IMG/VR virus record: IMGVR_UViG_3300046517_001051 | Coordinates: 1 to 64,000 of that record | Strand: one strand, 5' to 3' | Length of the DNA stretch: 64,000 nt | Source: a virus | Shown here: positions 6,854 through 15,231 of the stretch, piece by piece | Layout of the letters: every line of letters starts with the position of its first letter | Numbering within the stretch: the first letter of the stretch is position 1 | Made by a program: the position numbers and the translations under genes | Notes under the pieces: generated by a model | What the model was told of the DNA's origin: nothing | Databases searched by the model: none | The model's input: the letters and a program-made list of their open reading frames with translations, nothing else

Positions 6854-7471
6854 TTACGGCGACCGGCGGAAGAAGCTGACGAGCCGGACGCGGTGGTTGG
6901 TCGAGCGGACGAGCCCGATGTGGCCCCAGGTTTCCCAGTCGCGCTTCTCGTGCATCGGCCACCGCGTGTCGAGCCAGACGAGAGTCGCGCCCGGCCGCGC
7001 CGCGCGCCAGAGACCGCGAAGGACGGCCGCGCAATTCGGCATCGGGTGGTCGTAGCGTGCCGCGTCCTCGACGGAGTAGGGCGGGTCGGCGAGGATCAGG
7101 TCGAACGCCTCCACCCAGCTCGCCGGCAGCGCATCCGCCTCGCACTGCGTCGTCGGGAAGCGGCCGGCCTCCGGACCCTTCGCGTCGACCAGCTCGACTC
7201 GCGCGAGGCGCTTGCAGAACCTCGCCGCCTCGCTCGTCGCCGTCGCGATGTCGAGCCCGCCGCTGAAGAGATGGAGCACGCTCGTCGCCTCGGGGAACAT
7301 GCAGTGCACCCGTTCGAGGTAGCCGCGCGGGTACGCGCCATAGAGTTGGTTGGGATTCTTGTAGGCGGCGCCGATGCACCACGTCCCCGTGAGCCATCCC
7401 TTCGACGCGCCGAGCGACGGGCGATCGGGGAAGTGCTCGGAGTAGAGCCGGGCGCAGGTCTTGGCGATCAC
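6854..7471 (-). CDS. DNA methyltransferase (DPPY type)
   Basis: 205 residues from a GTG at 7471 (GTGA overlap). A SAM-binding motif I-like segment LHLFSGGLDIA lies at about 71-81, and the catalytic motif IV DPPYS of N6-adenine/N4-cytosine DNA methyltransferases at about 139-143. There is no clear target-recognition domain, so specificity cannot be told. It may protect phage DNA from restriction, alongside the base hypermodification genes. It is the last gene of the replication block and ends at the 6726-6853 control region. Confidence 0.7.
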   Translation of the reverse strand: MIAKTCARLYSEHFPDRPSLGASKGWLTGTWCIGAAYKNPNQLYGAYPRGYLERVHCMFPEATSVLHLFSGGLDIATATSEAARFCKRLARVELVDAKGPEAGRFPTTQCEADALPASWVEAFDLILADPPYSVEDAARYDHPMPNCAAVLRGLWRAARPGATLVWLDTRWPMHEKRDWETWGHIGLVRSTNHRVRLVSFFRRSP

Positions 7472-7677
7472 AGCTCCGCCATCCTCGGGATCCGCTTCCC
7501 GTTGAGGCCGATCCTCGCAACTCGGTGCCGCATTGCGCGGCGGCCGAGGCTCCGCACCCAGGTCTCCATCTTCCATGTGGAGCCGTACGCCTCCTCGGCC
7601 TCCAGGAGTCGCAGCGCCCCGCGCAGGACCTCGGCGCCGAAGCGCGCGAGGGCTCGGTCTAGCTGTTGCTGGTTCAT
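7468..7677 (-). CDS. Hypothetical protein, 69 aa
   Basis: ATG at 7677 directly follows the preceding TGA. A basic helical protein with many Arg (GRRAMRHRVARIGLNGKR), which could bind nucleic acid. No domain recognised. Confidence 0.55.
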   Translation of the reverse strand: MNQQQLDRALARFGAEVLRGALRLLEAEEAYGSTWKMETWVRSLGRRAMRHRVARIGLNGKRIPRMAEL

Positions 7678-7935
7678 TCAGTTCGTCCTGAGTAGGTAGG
7701 CGTTGTATTCGAGGCGCAGCGTGACACCCTCTCGCGTCCACTCGCAGTACGCGTCGCTTCGGTAGTTGTAGTCGCGCGCCGTGATGAACAGCTCGCGCGG
7801 AACCGGCACGCCGGCTTTCTGGAAGGCTATGCCGATGAGGTTGTTGATGACGATCAGCTCGTAGTGTTGGTCCGTCTCGATGAGATAGATCCGTCCCGCG
7901 CCCTTTGGCCTCGGCGGGTGGACGCGGACCGCCAC
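7678..7935 (-). CDS. Hypothetical protein, 85 aa
   Basis: GTG at 7935 overlaps the TAG of the DNA polymerase gene by one base. A beta-rich protein with several Tyr, placed directly behind the polymerase. Function unknown. Confidence 0.6.
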   Translation of the reverse strand: MAVRVHPPRPKGAGRIYLIETDQHYELIVINNLIGIAFQKAGVPVPRELFITARDYNYRSDAYCEWTREGVTLRLEYNAYLLRTN

Positions 7936-9845
7936 TAGTGGCCCCAGGTATCCGTGACAATCTCGTGGTCGACGCGCAACGGCACGCTGAGGCGCATCTC
8001 CCGCTCCTCCAGTCGGTCGATGATGGGCTGCTGGAACTCGCGGAGTGCCTCCACCTTCCCGTGCCAGAGGATGGCGTCATGGACGTTGACGCGCTGGGTG
8101 ATGCCGGCTGCCTTCAGCTCGGGCCAGTAGCGCGGCGCCGTCGCGATCATGCGGCGCTTGATGAGGTCCATCGCCGAGCCCTGGCAGACGGTGTTGAATG
8201 CCTTGTGCGCGCCCTTCGGCGGGAGGTGGCGCCGGCGGCCGTAGAGGTTGTAGACGTAGCCGCGCCGGGCGGCGGTGTTCTCGGCGTAGCGCGACGTGGC
8301 TCGGAGGGTCGGCAGCCTCTGGTGGTAGGTGAGGTAGATGTCCTCGCCCTTCTCGGCGCAGAGTTCCTTGTGCGCGGCGAGCCGGCCCGACTCCTCGATC
8401 TCGCCGGCAGCAATCATGCGCTCGACGGCGGCGGTGACCTCGGCGATGACGTCCTCGTTTCCCGCGAGACCGGCGACGGTGCGGCGCTGGCCGGCGCCGA
8501 ATGCCATGGCGAAATTGATCGTCTTCGCCGGCTTGCGTTTGATGCGGCAGAGGTCCGCCACCCACTGGTGGAAGTCCGTCTTGGGATCCTCGTTGTAGGC
8601 GCGGATGATGTCTTGGTTCTGGATGTAGTGGGCGATGATGCGGAACTCGATCTGGCTGTAGTCCGCGATGAGGAACCCATCGCCGGGGCCGTCGGTGTGG
8701 ATGAGAAGCTTGGCTCGCTCGTCGAACTGCTGCGTGTTCGGCGCGGAGCAGCTCATGCGGCCGGTGCGGACGACTTGGTTGTAGCGCCCGTGGACGAGGT
8801 TGTTGGGGTCCGCGTTCTCCAAGAAGCCGCTGACGAACAGCGAGCGGTAGGTCGACTCCTTCCGCAGCGCCGCCATCGACTTCACGACCTCGTAGCGCAG
8901 AGGATTGTGGACCACCTCGGGGTGGACGAGGTAGAGCTTCAGGGCGTCCTTGTCGAAGGACGGATTGCCACCGCCCTTCGTCCTCGCCAAGATCGGCAGG
9001 CCCCACATCGCCACCAGCAGCTCGTAGGCGAATGCGGGGCCGTCGGCATATTCCAACTTGGTCAGCTCGTTGATGCGCGTGGCCAACTGGATCTGCTTGT
9101 AGATGGACTTGACGTCCTCCTTCATGAGCTGCCCGCGGTCGACGCGGAGGCCCGCCTTCTCCATGTCCCAGAGCACTGGCGTGAGCAGCTTCTCCATCTC
9201 CCACGTCGGGCGCACGCCCTCGACGAGGTTCTTGTCGATGAAGTGGAATAGGGTGCGGTTGTTGAGGACGTCGTCGCAGGTGTAGCCGGCCATGAGGTCC
9301 GCCGGCACGAGGGCGTAGTCATTCGCCTTCCGGTTGCGCGGCAGCTTGTAGCCGTCGAGCCAGGTCCGCACGTCCATCGCGCTCGTCTGGTCGATGTTGA
9401 GCCAATCGCGGGCGAGCTGCTTCAGGCCATACTCCATCAGGTCCGACTCGTGGCACTTCGCCATCGTGAGGGTGCAGTGCGTCTTCCCGCTGGCCAGCTC
9501 GGCGCCATCCGCCGCGGCGAAATGAGCATCAAAGTTGACGTGGTGGTTGATCCACTCGTCGGAGACCTTCAGCAGGTCTTGCAACCACCGCAGAGCCGGC
9601 TCCAGCTCAATGTTCATCTTCGAGTTGCGGTGTCGCAGCGGCACGTAGTGCGCCGGGCCGTCGTCGTCGAATGCCAGCGCCCATCCACACGCTCGGTCGC
9701 CGAGGTATGGATCGTTGCCCGACTCGTTCAGCTCCTCGCCCCGCCGCCTCGTCTCGCAGTCGAGGAAGATGCGCGCGCCGGGTCGCGGTGCAGGCAGCTC
9801 CGTCGAGTTCTCGACCATGAAGTGTCTCGGCCCTACTTGCAGCAT
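7935..9845 (-). CDS. Family A DNA polymerase with 3'-5' exonuclease
   Basis: 636 residues. The start at 9845 has GAGGAG upstream and overlaps the previous gene by 13 bp. Exonuclease motifs: FLDCET (D29/E31), NFDAHF (D106) and YTCDD (about 188-192). Polymerase motifs: A, ADYSQIEFR (D395); O-helix RKPAKTINF with R437, K441 and F445 at the family spacing; C, VHDAILW (about 590). All catalytic acids are present, so it should be an active replicative enzyme with proofreading. The residue matching E. coli Pol I Tyr766 is Phe (F449). It lies next to the primase-helicase, forming the core replisome. A polymerase that uses 5-hydroxymethyl-dUTP would be expected here. Confidence 0.93.
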   Translation of the reverse strand: MLQVGPRHFMVENSTELPAPRPGARIFLDCETRRRGEELNESGNDPYLGDRACGWALAFDDDGPAHYVPLRHRNSKMNIELEPALRWLQDLLKVSDEWINHHVNFDAHFAAADGAELASGKTHCTLTMAKCHESDLMEYGLKQLARDWLNIDQTSAMDVRTWLDGYKLPRNRKANDYALVPADLMAGYTCDDVLNNRTLFHFIDKNLVEGVRPTWEMEKLLTPVLWDMEKAGLRVDRGQLMKEDVKSIYKQIQLATRINELTKLEYADGPAFAYELLVAMWGLPILARTKGGGNPSFDKDALKLYLVHPEVVHNPLRYEVVKSMAALRKESTYRSLFVSGFLENADPNNLVHGRYNQVVRTGRMSCSAPNTQQFDERAKLLIHTDGPGDGFLIADYSQIEFRIIAHYIQNQDIIRAYNEDPKTDFHQWVADLCRIKRKPAKTINFAMAFGAGQRRTVAGLAGNEDVIAEVTAAVERMIAAGEIEESGRLAAHKELCAEKGEDIYLTYHQRLPTLRATSRYAENTAARRGYVYNLYGRRRHLPPKGAHKAFNTVCQGSAMDLIKRRMIATAPRYWPELKAAGITQRVNVHDAILWHGKVEALREFQQPIIDRLEEREMRLSVPLRVDHEIVTDTWGH

Positions 9846-10558
9846 AGGCTCCTCGGTATCAGTGAGGTGTCGATCCCAACGGCGTCGTGGCGCTTCACCC
9901 AGAGTTGCGCGAGGCAGCAGGCGACCTCGGTGCCGAAGATCTCGGCGTCGTCGATCACCTTCTCTAGCTCGCCGAGGGTCGCGATGCTGGGGAGCGCCGC
10001 CTTGATCCTCGTCGCCCGAGCGATCAGCTCCCCGGTCGTGACCTGGACCGGGTCGAAGTCGAGGTCTTCCGGGTTGGCCCTCTGGCGCCGTAGGGCTCGT
10101 TCTGCGCCCGCCGGGTCCGAGAGGACCACTCGGCCTATGGTGTAGACGAAGTCGCCTAGCTGAGCCCCCAGCGCCGCGGAGACGAGCCCCTGGAGCCGGC
10201 TTAGGCAGAAGCACTCGACGACCAACTCGACCCAGGCGTCGACGAGGTTGCTCTGGGCGACGAGGCTGAGCGCGCCGTTGGACCGGCAGAAGGTCATCGA
10301 GACGTTCGGGTCCGGCCACGTCACGACGTCGACGTGCTCGAAGGCAGCGACGACCTGCTGGATCGGCGCCTGCCACTCGGGCAGCAGCGACATGAGTTCC
10401 TCCGCCATCGTGACGGACGGGAATCCTCGCGTCCAGAAGTGCGACAGCGGGTTGCCGATGCTGAGACTGGCGCCGACGAGCGGGCCGCGCTTTAGCAGCT
10501 CGCGGAGCAGCTCGCAGTAGACGGGGTCGAACTCGGGATAGCTGAGGCGGAGGGTCAT
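9833..10558 (-). CDS. Thymidylate-synthase-like protein, possibly degenerate
   Basis: 241 residues between primase-helicase and polymerase, overlapping both (TGATG at 10558). A stretch at about 89-150 can be aligned by eye with the dUMP hydroxymethylase at 21881-22903: TFCRSN versus VFCRSND, then similar spacing to an N..V...VL.E segment and a G-D/T-Y/F segment. The catalytic Pro-Cys motif of that enzyme is not found. It may be an inactive thymidylate-synthase-fold relative acting as a regulator or replisome partner. The match is short, so this stays tentative. Confidence 0.4.
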   Translation of the reverse strand: MTLRLSYPEFDPVYCELLRELLKRGPLVGASLSIGNPLSHFWTRGFPSVTMAEELMSLLPEWQAPIQQVVAAFEHVDVVTWPDPNVSMTFCRSNGALSLVAQSNLVDAWVELVVECFCLSRLQGLVSAALGAQLGDFVYTIGRVVLSDPAGAERALRRQRANPEDLDFDPVQVTTGELIARATRIKAALPSIATLGELEKVIDDAEIFGTEVACCLAQLWVKRHDAVGIDTSLIPRSLCCK

Positions 10559-13449
10559 CAGAACTGCTCGCCGTTGAGGTGCGGGGCCTCGGGCTCCGGG
10601 TGGCGACTCGGCGGATCGCTGCGCAGCTCCTTCAGGAGCGCGATGAACTCGGGATTCTTGGCGTACTCGCTGCGCGAGGTCCGCAGCAGCGCGCCCTTCC
10701 GGACGAGCAGGGACAGCAGCTGGCGCGAGCGGTCGAGGTCCAGCTCGCAGGCAGCCTGGAGGTCTTCGAGAGAGATCGTGTCGCGCCGAAGGAGGACGGA
10801 GGCCAGGTCGTCGGTGTTCTTGTAGCCGCGCAGGGCCTTCAGGATGAGCTTCGGATCTTGGACCGTGCTCATGACCTGCTGCGCGGCGCTGAACTCGGCG
10901 TAGCCCATCGCCGAGGATGAGTAGAGTGAGTCGAAGAAACGCGAGGCCCAGCGCACGTGGCGGGCTTGGACCAGCAACTGAGCGCCATCGACGGTGCTGA
11001 ACGTCCGCGCGGCGATCGAGCCGGCGAGGCGGGCAATCTTCAGCTTCATCGAGCCCCGGTCGACGAGCGGCACCGCCTCGTTGAACTTCGCGCAGAGCGT
11101 CCTCGCCTCCGCCATCGTCGTCGTCGTCGCCTCATCGTCGAAGACGACCTCTTCCGACTTGCGCGTCCACGTCCACAGGATGAGACGGCGCGAGCAGGCG
11201 GAGGTGACGAGGTGCTCGACGCGGGGACGGTTGCGCGCGAGGATGTTGATGGTCTCGTCGTCCATGTCGTCCTTGCTGACGGCGACAGCGAGGTCGATGC
11301 GGCGGACGTCTTCGAGGTTCCCCAGCAGCTCGTGGATGGCCTCGATGCCGAAGTGGTAGGAACTCATCGAGCGCGGGCTGCGCGGGTTGCTGAGCATCAG
11401 GATCCGCGTCCGGGCGAGTGCCCTGCGCCGCTCGATCTTCGGTATCTCGGCGATGCCCGATGACCGCATGTCCGTCAGCTTGCTGAGGACTTCGACGGGC
11501 GCACCCTTCAGCTCCTCCAGGATGACGAGGGCGCGATCGTGCTGCGGGATCGTGCCCCAGCGGACGAACCATCGATTGCCGAGCTGCTCCAGGCCGCCGA
11601 GGAGGCCCGCCACCGTCACGTTCTTGCAGTCGGTCTTGTCGCCACACCCATAGTGCGCCATGAGCCGGCCGGCGCACTCGCTCTTACCCTGCGACGAGTC
11701 GCCGATGACGAGGACGTTCGTCCAGCCGTTCACTTGCCGTCCATCGAAGCTGAAGAGGAGCGGTGAGTGCCACGCCACGTCCATCGCGAGGTGCATGTCG
11801 CGCCTCTTGAAGATCTGCGTGACGTTGGCCTCTAGGTCGCTGTAGATCTGGTCGAGCTTCTCCTCCAGCGCCTCGTCGGACCCGTCGCGCGGCCGGAAGA
11901 TCTCCAGGTCGCCCATCTCGCCGAGCGTCGGGGCGAACGAGGCGAGCGTGTCCTCCGTCTCTTCGCAGTCGCTCACCAGCAGCGTCGCCTGCTGTGTCTT
12001 CGGATGCGGGTATATCGCGCCCCGCATCTTGAAGGGGACGTTCAGCTCCACCTCCTTGTCCCCAATCACCATTGCGGGGTACCAGTCGTTCCCTCCCTTC
12101 TGTCCCGTCACGTCGATCGGGGGCGACACGCGGACGTCGTGGACGACGTGGTGGGACTTGGCGAGGAACGTGACGACCTTGCAGATGGGGATGCCGAGCG
12201 CCTCGCGGATCTTCTCGCGTTGGACCTTCTCGGGCTCGCCGACCATGCCGAGGATCGCCGGCGCTCCGGGCTCGATCTCCAGACTGACGATGCCGGTGTC
12301 GGGGTGTTCGTCTTCGAGGTGGACCGGACAAGAGTGGCAGTTGGGCTGCGACCGATCACACTCGATGTCGAGGAGGCGCGGCACCATGTATGGTGTCTGG
12401 TCCGCGGCGGCGACGACGGCCCGCACGTCGAGCAACTCGCCGACTCTTGAGCTGAGCGAGGCGTCGCGGAGGCTGACCGATCGGGGCTCGCCCTTCGCCA
12501 CCGCCTGCTTCGTCGGCGGGGTCCACTCGACGGCGGAGGCCATCGCCGCCTGGAAGTCCACGAGCGTCGCCCCGCACTGGCCCACCCAGTCGTTGATGTC
12601 GCCCTTGGGGAAGTTCTTCGTATCGAGCGGCAATCGAATGACACGGACCGACTTCACGCGGCTCCAGAGCAGCGCGCAGATGCGCCGCGTCGCCGCCACC
12701 CCCGCGTCGTCGACGTCCATGCAGACGAAGACGTCCTTGTCCTTCAGCTGCTCGGTCCAGGCCGGCTTCCAGCTGCCCTCGCCCCCGGTGCTGCTGACGG
12801 CAGAGGCGACGCCCTCCATGATCGTCCCGGCGACGAGGGCCTTCATCTCCCCGCCGCAGACCCAGACCGATGTGACATCCGGCCGCAGCGTCTGGACGTT
12901 GTAGAGGTGCGGGCCGGCGTGGCCGGGCGTATGCCTCATCTTCTGCGGGCCGGCGGCGCCCGGGAGGTACCTCTTCACGTTGACGGCCCGACGTTGCGCA
13001 TCGTAGACCGGGATCGTGATGCGGCCGTCGTAGAATCCAAGGCGAGCGGCGCGGATCATCTCGTCGGTCACGCCGCGCTTCCGCAGCTCGACGAGCAGAG
13101 GGCCAGCCTCCCAGACGGCCGCGTGGAACTTCTCGATGGTCTGCGACGGGATCTCGGCGACCCCTTCGAGCTGGTCCGGGTACCGCTTCTCCAGGTCTTG
13201 GAGGGCGATCAGCCGGGGCACCTTCAGCTTGTAGGCGATCAGCGCCGCGATGTCGCCTTTAGCTCCGCAGGACGGAACATAGCACCGCCAGACACCCTCT
13301 GTCAGATTGAAGGATGCGCTGGGGGTCTGGTCATCGTGGGCTGGACAGCAGAACTTGACCTGGCTCTCGCCGGCCGCCTCCCACTTGATGCCGAGCCGAT
13401 CCAGCTCGGGCAGCACGTCGATAGACTTGAGACCCCTCGCGCGACTCAC
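10558..13449 (-). CDS. Primase fused to MCM-like AAA+ helicase
   Basis: 963 residues from a GTG at 13449. Domain order: CHC2 zinc finger (C35, H38, C56, C61); Toprim primase core with E201 (CGGEMKALVA) and D245/D247 (MDVDD); a middle beta-rich part with a Cys cluster at C364, C371 and C374, placed like the MCM N-terminal zinc/OB region; then an AAA+ domain with Walker A GDSSQGKS (583-590), Walker B LVILEE (641-646), sensor-1 LSNP (N688) and Arg residues at 716-717; and a C-terminal winged-helix-like tail. The GDSSQGKS and SNP motifs resemble MCM rather than RecA/DnaB helicases. It would prime and unwind at the fork with the family A polymerase. Confidence 0.8.
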   Translation of the reverse strand: MSRARGLKSIDVLPELDRLGIKWEAAGESQVKFCCPAHDDQTPSASFNLTEGVWRCYVPSCGAKGDIAALIAYKLKVPRLIALQDLEKRYPDQLEGVAEIPSQTIEKFHAAVWEAGPLLVELRKRGVTDEMIRAARLGFYDGRITIPVYDAQRRAVNVKRYLPGAAGPQKMRHTPGHAGPHLYNVQTLRPDVTSVWVCGGEMKALVAGTIMEGVASAVSSTGGEGSWKPAWTEQLKDKDVFVCMDVDDAGVAATRRICALLWSRVKSVRVIRLPLDTKNFPKGDINDWVGQCGATLVDFQAAMASAVEWTPPTKQAVAKGEPRSVSLRDASLSSRVGELLDVRAVVAAADQTPYMVPRLLDIECDRSQPNCHSCPVHLEDEHPDTGIVSLEIEPGAPAILGMVGEPEKVQREKIREALGIPICKVVTFLAKSHHVVHDVRVSPPIDVTGQKGGNDWYPAMVIGDKEVELNVPFKMRGAIYPHPKTQQATLLVSDCEETEDTLASFAPTLGEMGDLEIFRPRDGSDEALEEKLDQIYSDLEANVTQIFKRRDMHLAMDVAWHSPLLFSFDGRQVNGWTNVLVIGDSSQGKSECAGRLMAHYGCGDKTDCKNVTVAGLLGGLEQLGNRWFVRWGTIPQHDRALVILEELKGAPVEVLSKLTDMRSSGIAEIPKIERRRALARTRILMLSNPRSPRSMSSYHFGIEAIHELLGNLEDVRRIDLAVAVSKDDMDDETINILARNRPRVEHLVTSACSRRLILWTWTRKSEEVVFDDEATTTTMAEARTLCAKFNEAVPLVDRGSMKLKIARLAGSIAARTFSTVDGAQLLVQARHVRWASRFFDSLYSSSAMGYAEFSAAQQVMSTVQDPKLILKALRGYKNTDDLASVLLRRDTISLEDLQAACELDLDRSRQLLSLLVRKGALLRTSRSEYAKNPEFIALLKELRSDPPSRHPEPEAPHLNGEQF

Positions 13450-13582
13450 ACTGTGTCCTTCGAGGCTAGGGAGAGACGAAGTCCAGCCGTTGAGCTACGG
13501 TCCACTGCCACGGCGGGGACGGCAGAGGGAGAGGTTCGCAGGGCTCGCCACCATGCCAGGGGCGAGCTGCCTGCAAGCTCGA
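13450..13582. other. Intergenic region upstream of the primase-helicase
   Basis: 133 bases without a supported gene. On the minus strand it can form an imperfect hairpin (GGCT..GGA / TCC..AGCC) near 13463-13487, and it contains a short tRNA-like string (13487-13503) that does not fold into a tRNA. No clear promoter. Confidence 0.4.
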
Positions 13583-14419
13583 CTAGAACGGAGCGGCGCC
13601 GTTGGGCGAGTCGTCGCGCGCGATGCCGTCGGAGTCCCCACCTTCCGCGGCCACAGCCTCCTCGTGCTTCACCGAGAGGTCGCGCGACAGGTAGTCCTTC
13701 AGCAGCTCCTTGTGGAGGGCCTCGGCGATCGGAGCGTGCTCGGGCGAGATCCAGGGGCTGGCCGGAGCGTCGGGGTTGCGGAACCCAGCCACCCAGTACT
13801 CATGGCCCTCGCGGTCCCTCGCCACCTCGGGCGCGAAGGAGAACACGCAGCCGTAGAGCGGGACCTGCTGGCCCTGGATGCGGCGCATCTTGATCGCGTC
13901 GATGAGCGCCTTGCCCTTCCGGAATCCGCCGCGCGAGTAGCTCAGCGTGACGGGCATGCCCTGCAACTCATGCTCGCCGTAGACGACGCAGACGAAGTTG
14001 AGGTGGTGCGAGTTGCGCCTGAGGAACTCGTTCTTGGCGCCATACTTCTCCTCCCAGCGCTTCGGGTCGAGCGCCTTGCTACCGACGAGGCTCGCCGGGT
14101 CGAAGGACTTCGCCTCAATCATCGGGCTGGCCTTGTCCTTCCGGTCGTTCCACGAAATGTACTCGTCGAAGAACAGCAGCGGCACCAGCGAGACCCGCTC
14201 GCCGACCTTGCAGAGGGCCTTCTCACCAGAGACCAGGACGAGGCTACCCTCACCATACTTGGTCTTCAGCTCGCTCGCCGTCATCGCCTGGATGACTGAG
14301 ACGCGGGCGAGCGTCCGGTGGTGGCGCATCGTCGCCAGTGAGTCGTGCTCGTTCTGCTTGCCGATCAAGGCGAGCATGTGCTCTGGCACGGCGCCTACTC
14401 TCGTCAGTTCGTTACTCAT
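13583..14419 (-). CDS. Conserved-type phage protein, possible ssDNA-binding
   Basis: 278 residues from an ATG at 14419, overlapping the previous gene by 8 bp. A mixed beta protein with a block FDEYISWNDRKDKASPMIEA (about 86-105) and LNFVCVVYGEH (about 142-152), a later WVAGF part, and a strongly acidic C-terminal tail (EGGDSDGIARDDSPNGAAPF). Acidic tails are typical of single-stranded DNA-binding proteins, and the position just upstream of primase-helicase fits, but I do not recognise the family with certainty. Confidence 0.5.
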   Translation of the reverse strand: MSNELTRVGAVPEHMLALIGKQNEHDSLATMRHHRTLARVSVIQAMTASELKTKYGEGSLVLVSGEKALCKVGERVSLVPLLFFDEYISWNDRKDKASPMIEAKSFDPASLVGSKALDPKRWEEKYGAKNEFLRRNSHHLNFVCVVYGEHELQGMPVTLSYSRGGFRKGKALIDAIKMRRIQGQQVPLYGCVFSFAPEVARDREGHEYWVAGFRNPDAPASPWISPEHAPIAEALHKELLKDYLSRDLSVKHEEAVAAEGGDSDGIARDDSPNGAAPF

Positions 14420-14960
14420 CGGTCTGATCCTCTTTCTTCTCGTTGAGCCCACGCTTTTTGCGGAACACGGCCACGGCATCGGTGTGGGCGGCTACGATGC
14501 CGGGCGGTGGGTTCTCGCCGCGAGATTGCATCTCGGCGACGAGCTTTTGCATCTCAGTGAAGCTGAAGTCCAGGCGGTTGGTCGCGATGACCTCCTCTGG
14601 GACCTTCAGCCAGCGGAGCAGCTCGACGTACTCACGCGAGCCGCGCTTGGGGAGGCGGGGAATCGTCGTGACCTCGGCGCTGGCGGTGGCCAATTCGCCC
14701 TCCAGCTTGAGGTCCTCGCCGCGCAGGGCATAGGAGCACGCCTCGCCGGCGAGCCGGCGGCCGGCGAGGAGCTGCTTCGCGTCGCAGTTCTTCCTCATGT
14801 CGTCGAACGCATTTCGCATCTCGCGGAGGAGGTAGCCGCAGTCGACAAGGTCGTCGCGCGGCACCTGCTGGACCGCGTTCTGGAACTCGAAGAGCAGCAC
14901 CCCGGTCCGCGTCCAGAGGGCCTTCGCCTCTGAGTACAGCGCCTGGAGGTCCGTCTTCAT
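14412..14960 (-). CDS. Hypothetical protein, replication-associated
   Basis: 182 residues from an ATG at 14960; an upstream ATG at 14999 would overlap the previous gene by 32 bp. Helical, with two Cys in the middle and a charged C-terminus ending EKKEDQTDE. No known domain. It lies between the DUF3820-like gene and the acidic-tailed protein, so a role in DNA metabolism is likely only by position. Confidence 0.5.
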   Translation of the reverse strand: MKTDLQALYSEAKALWTRTGVLLFEFQNAVQQVPRDDLVDCGYLLREMRNAFDDMRKNCDAKQLLAGRRLAGEACSYALRGEDLKLEGELATASAEVTTIPRLPKRGSREYVELLRWLKVPEEVIATNRLDFSFTEMQKLVAEMQSRGENPPPGIVAAHTDAVAVFRKKRGLNEKKEDQTDE

Positions 14961-14967
14961 GACGTGG

Positions 14968-15231
14968 TCACTCGTAGTCTTCGTCGCGTTGTCTTCCATG
15001 TAGCTTCTCAATCTCGCGGTCTTCCTCAGCATCCATCTCTAGGGCGCGGCGCGACTCGTTGATGTAGACGAGGATCGCCGTCTTGTCATAGTTGTCCGGC
15101 ACCAGGTTGTCCCCGAGCCACAGCAGGTAAGCAGCCGGGACGTCGCGCAGGGCCTGCCCTCGGTATTTGCCGAAGGGCATCCGCGTGTCATCGGTGAACC
15201 GCTCCGCGCGAAGGTCGGGGCGCTCAGGCAC
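14968..15231 (-). CDS. DUF3820-like protein
   Basis: 87 residues from a GTG at 15231, overlapping the radical SAM gene by 8 bp. It carries the signature MPFGKYRGQALRDVPAAYLL (about 18-37), typical of the DUF3820 / exonuclease-associated family in phages and bacteria. The C-terminus is an acidic helix. The family has no settled biochemical function; it often accompanies nucleases and DNA repair genes. Confidence 0.7.
   Translation of the reverse strand: MPERPDLRAERFTDDTRMPFGKYRGQALRDVPAAYLLWLGDNLVPDNYDKTAILVYINESRRALEMDAEEDREIEKLHGRQRDEDYE

Noticed and set aside
7905-9251. Long open frame on the plus strand opposite the DNA polymerase, and many similar ones elsewhere
   Set aside because: These are high-GC shadow frames; the translated sequences are Arg/Asp/Val-rich without motifs, while the minus frame carries intact polymerase motifs.
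13487-13503. tRNA-like string on the minus strand (GGACCGTAGCTCAACGG), recalling the 5' end of a tRNA
   Set aside because: The following sequence does not give a D-stem partner, anticodon arm, T-arm or matching acceptor end, so no tRNA can be folded.
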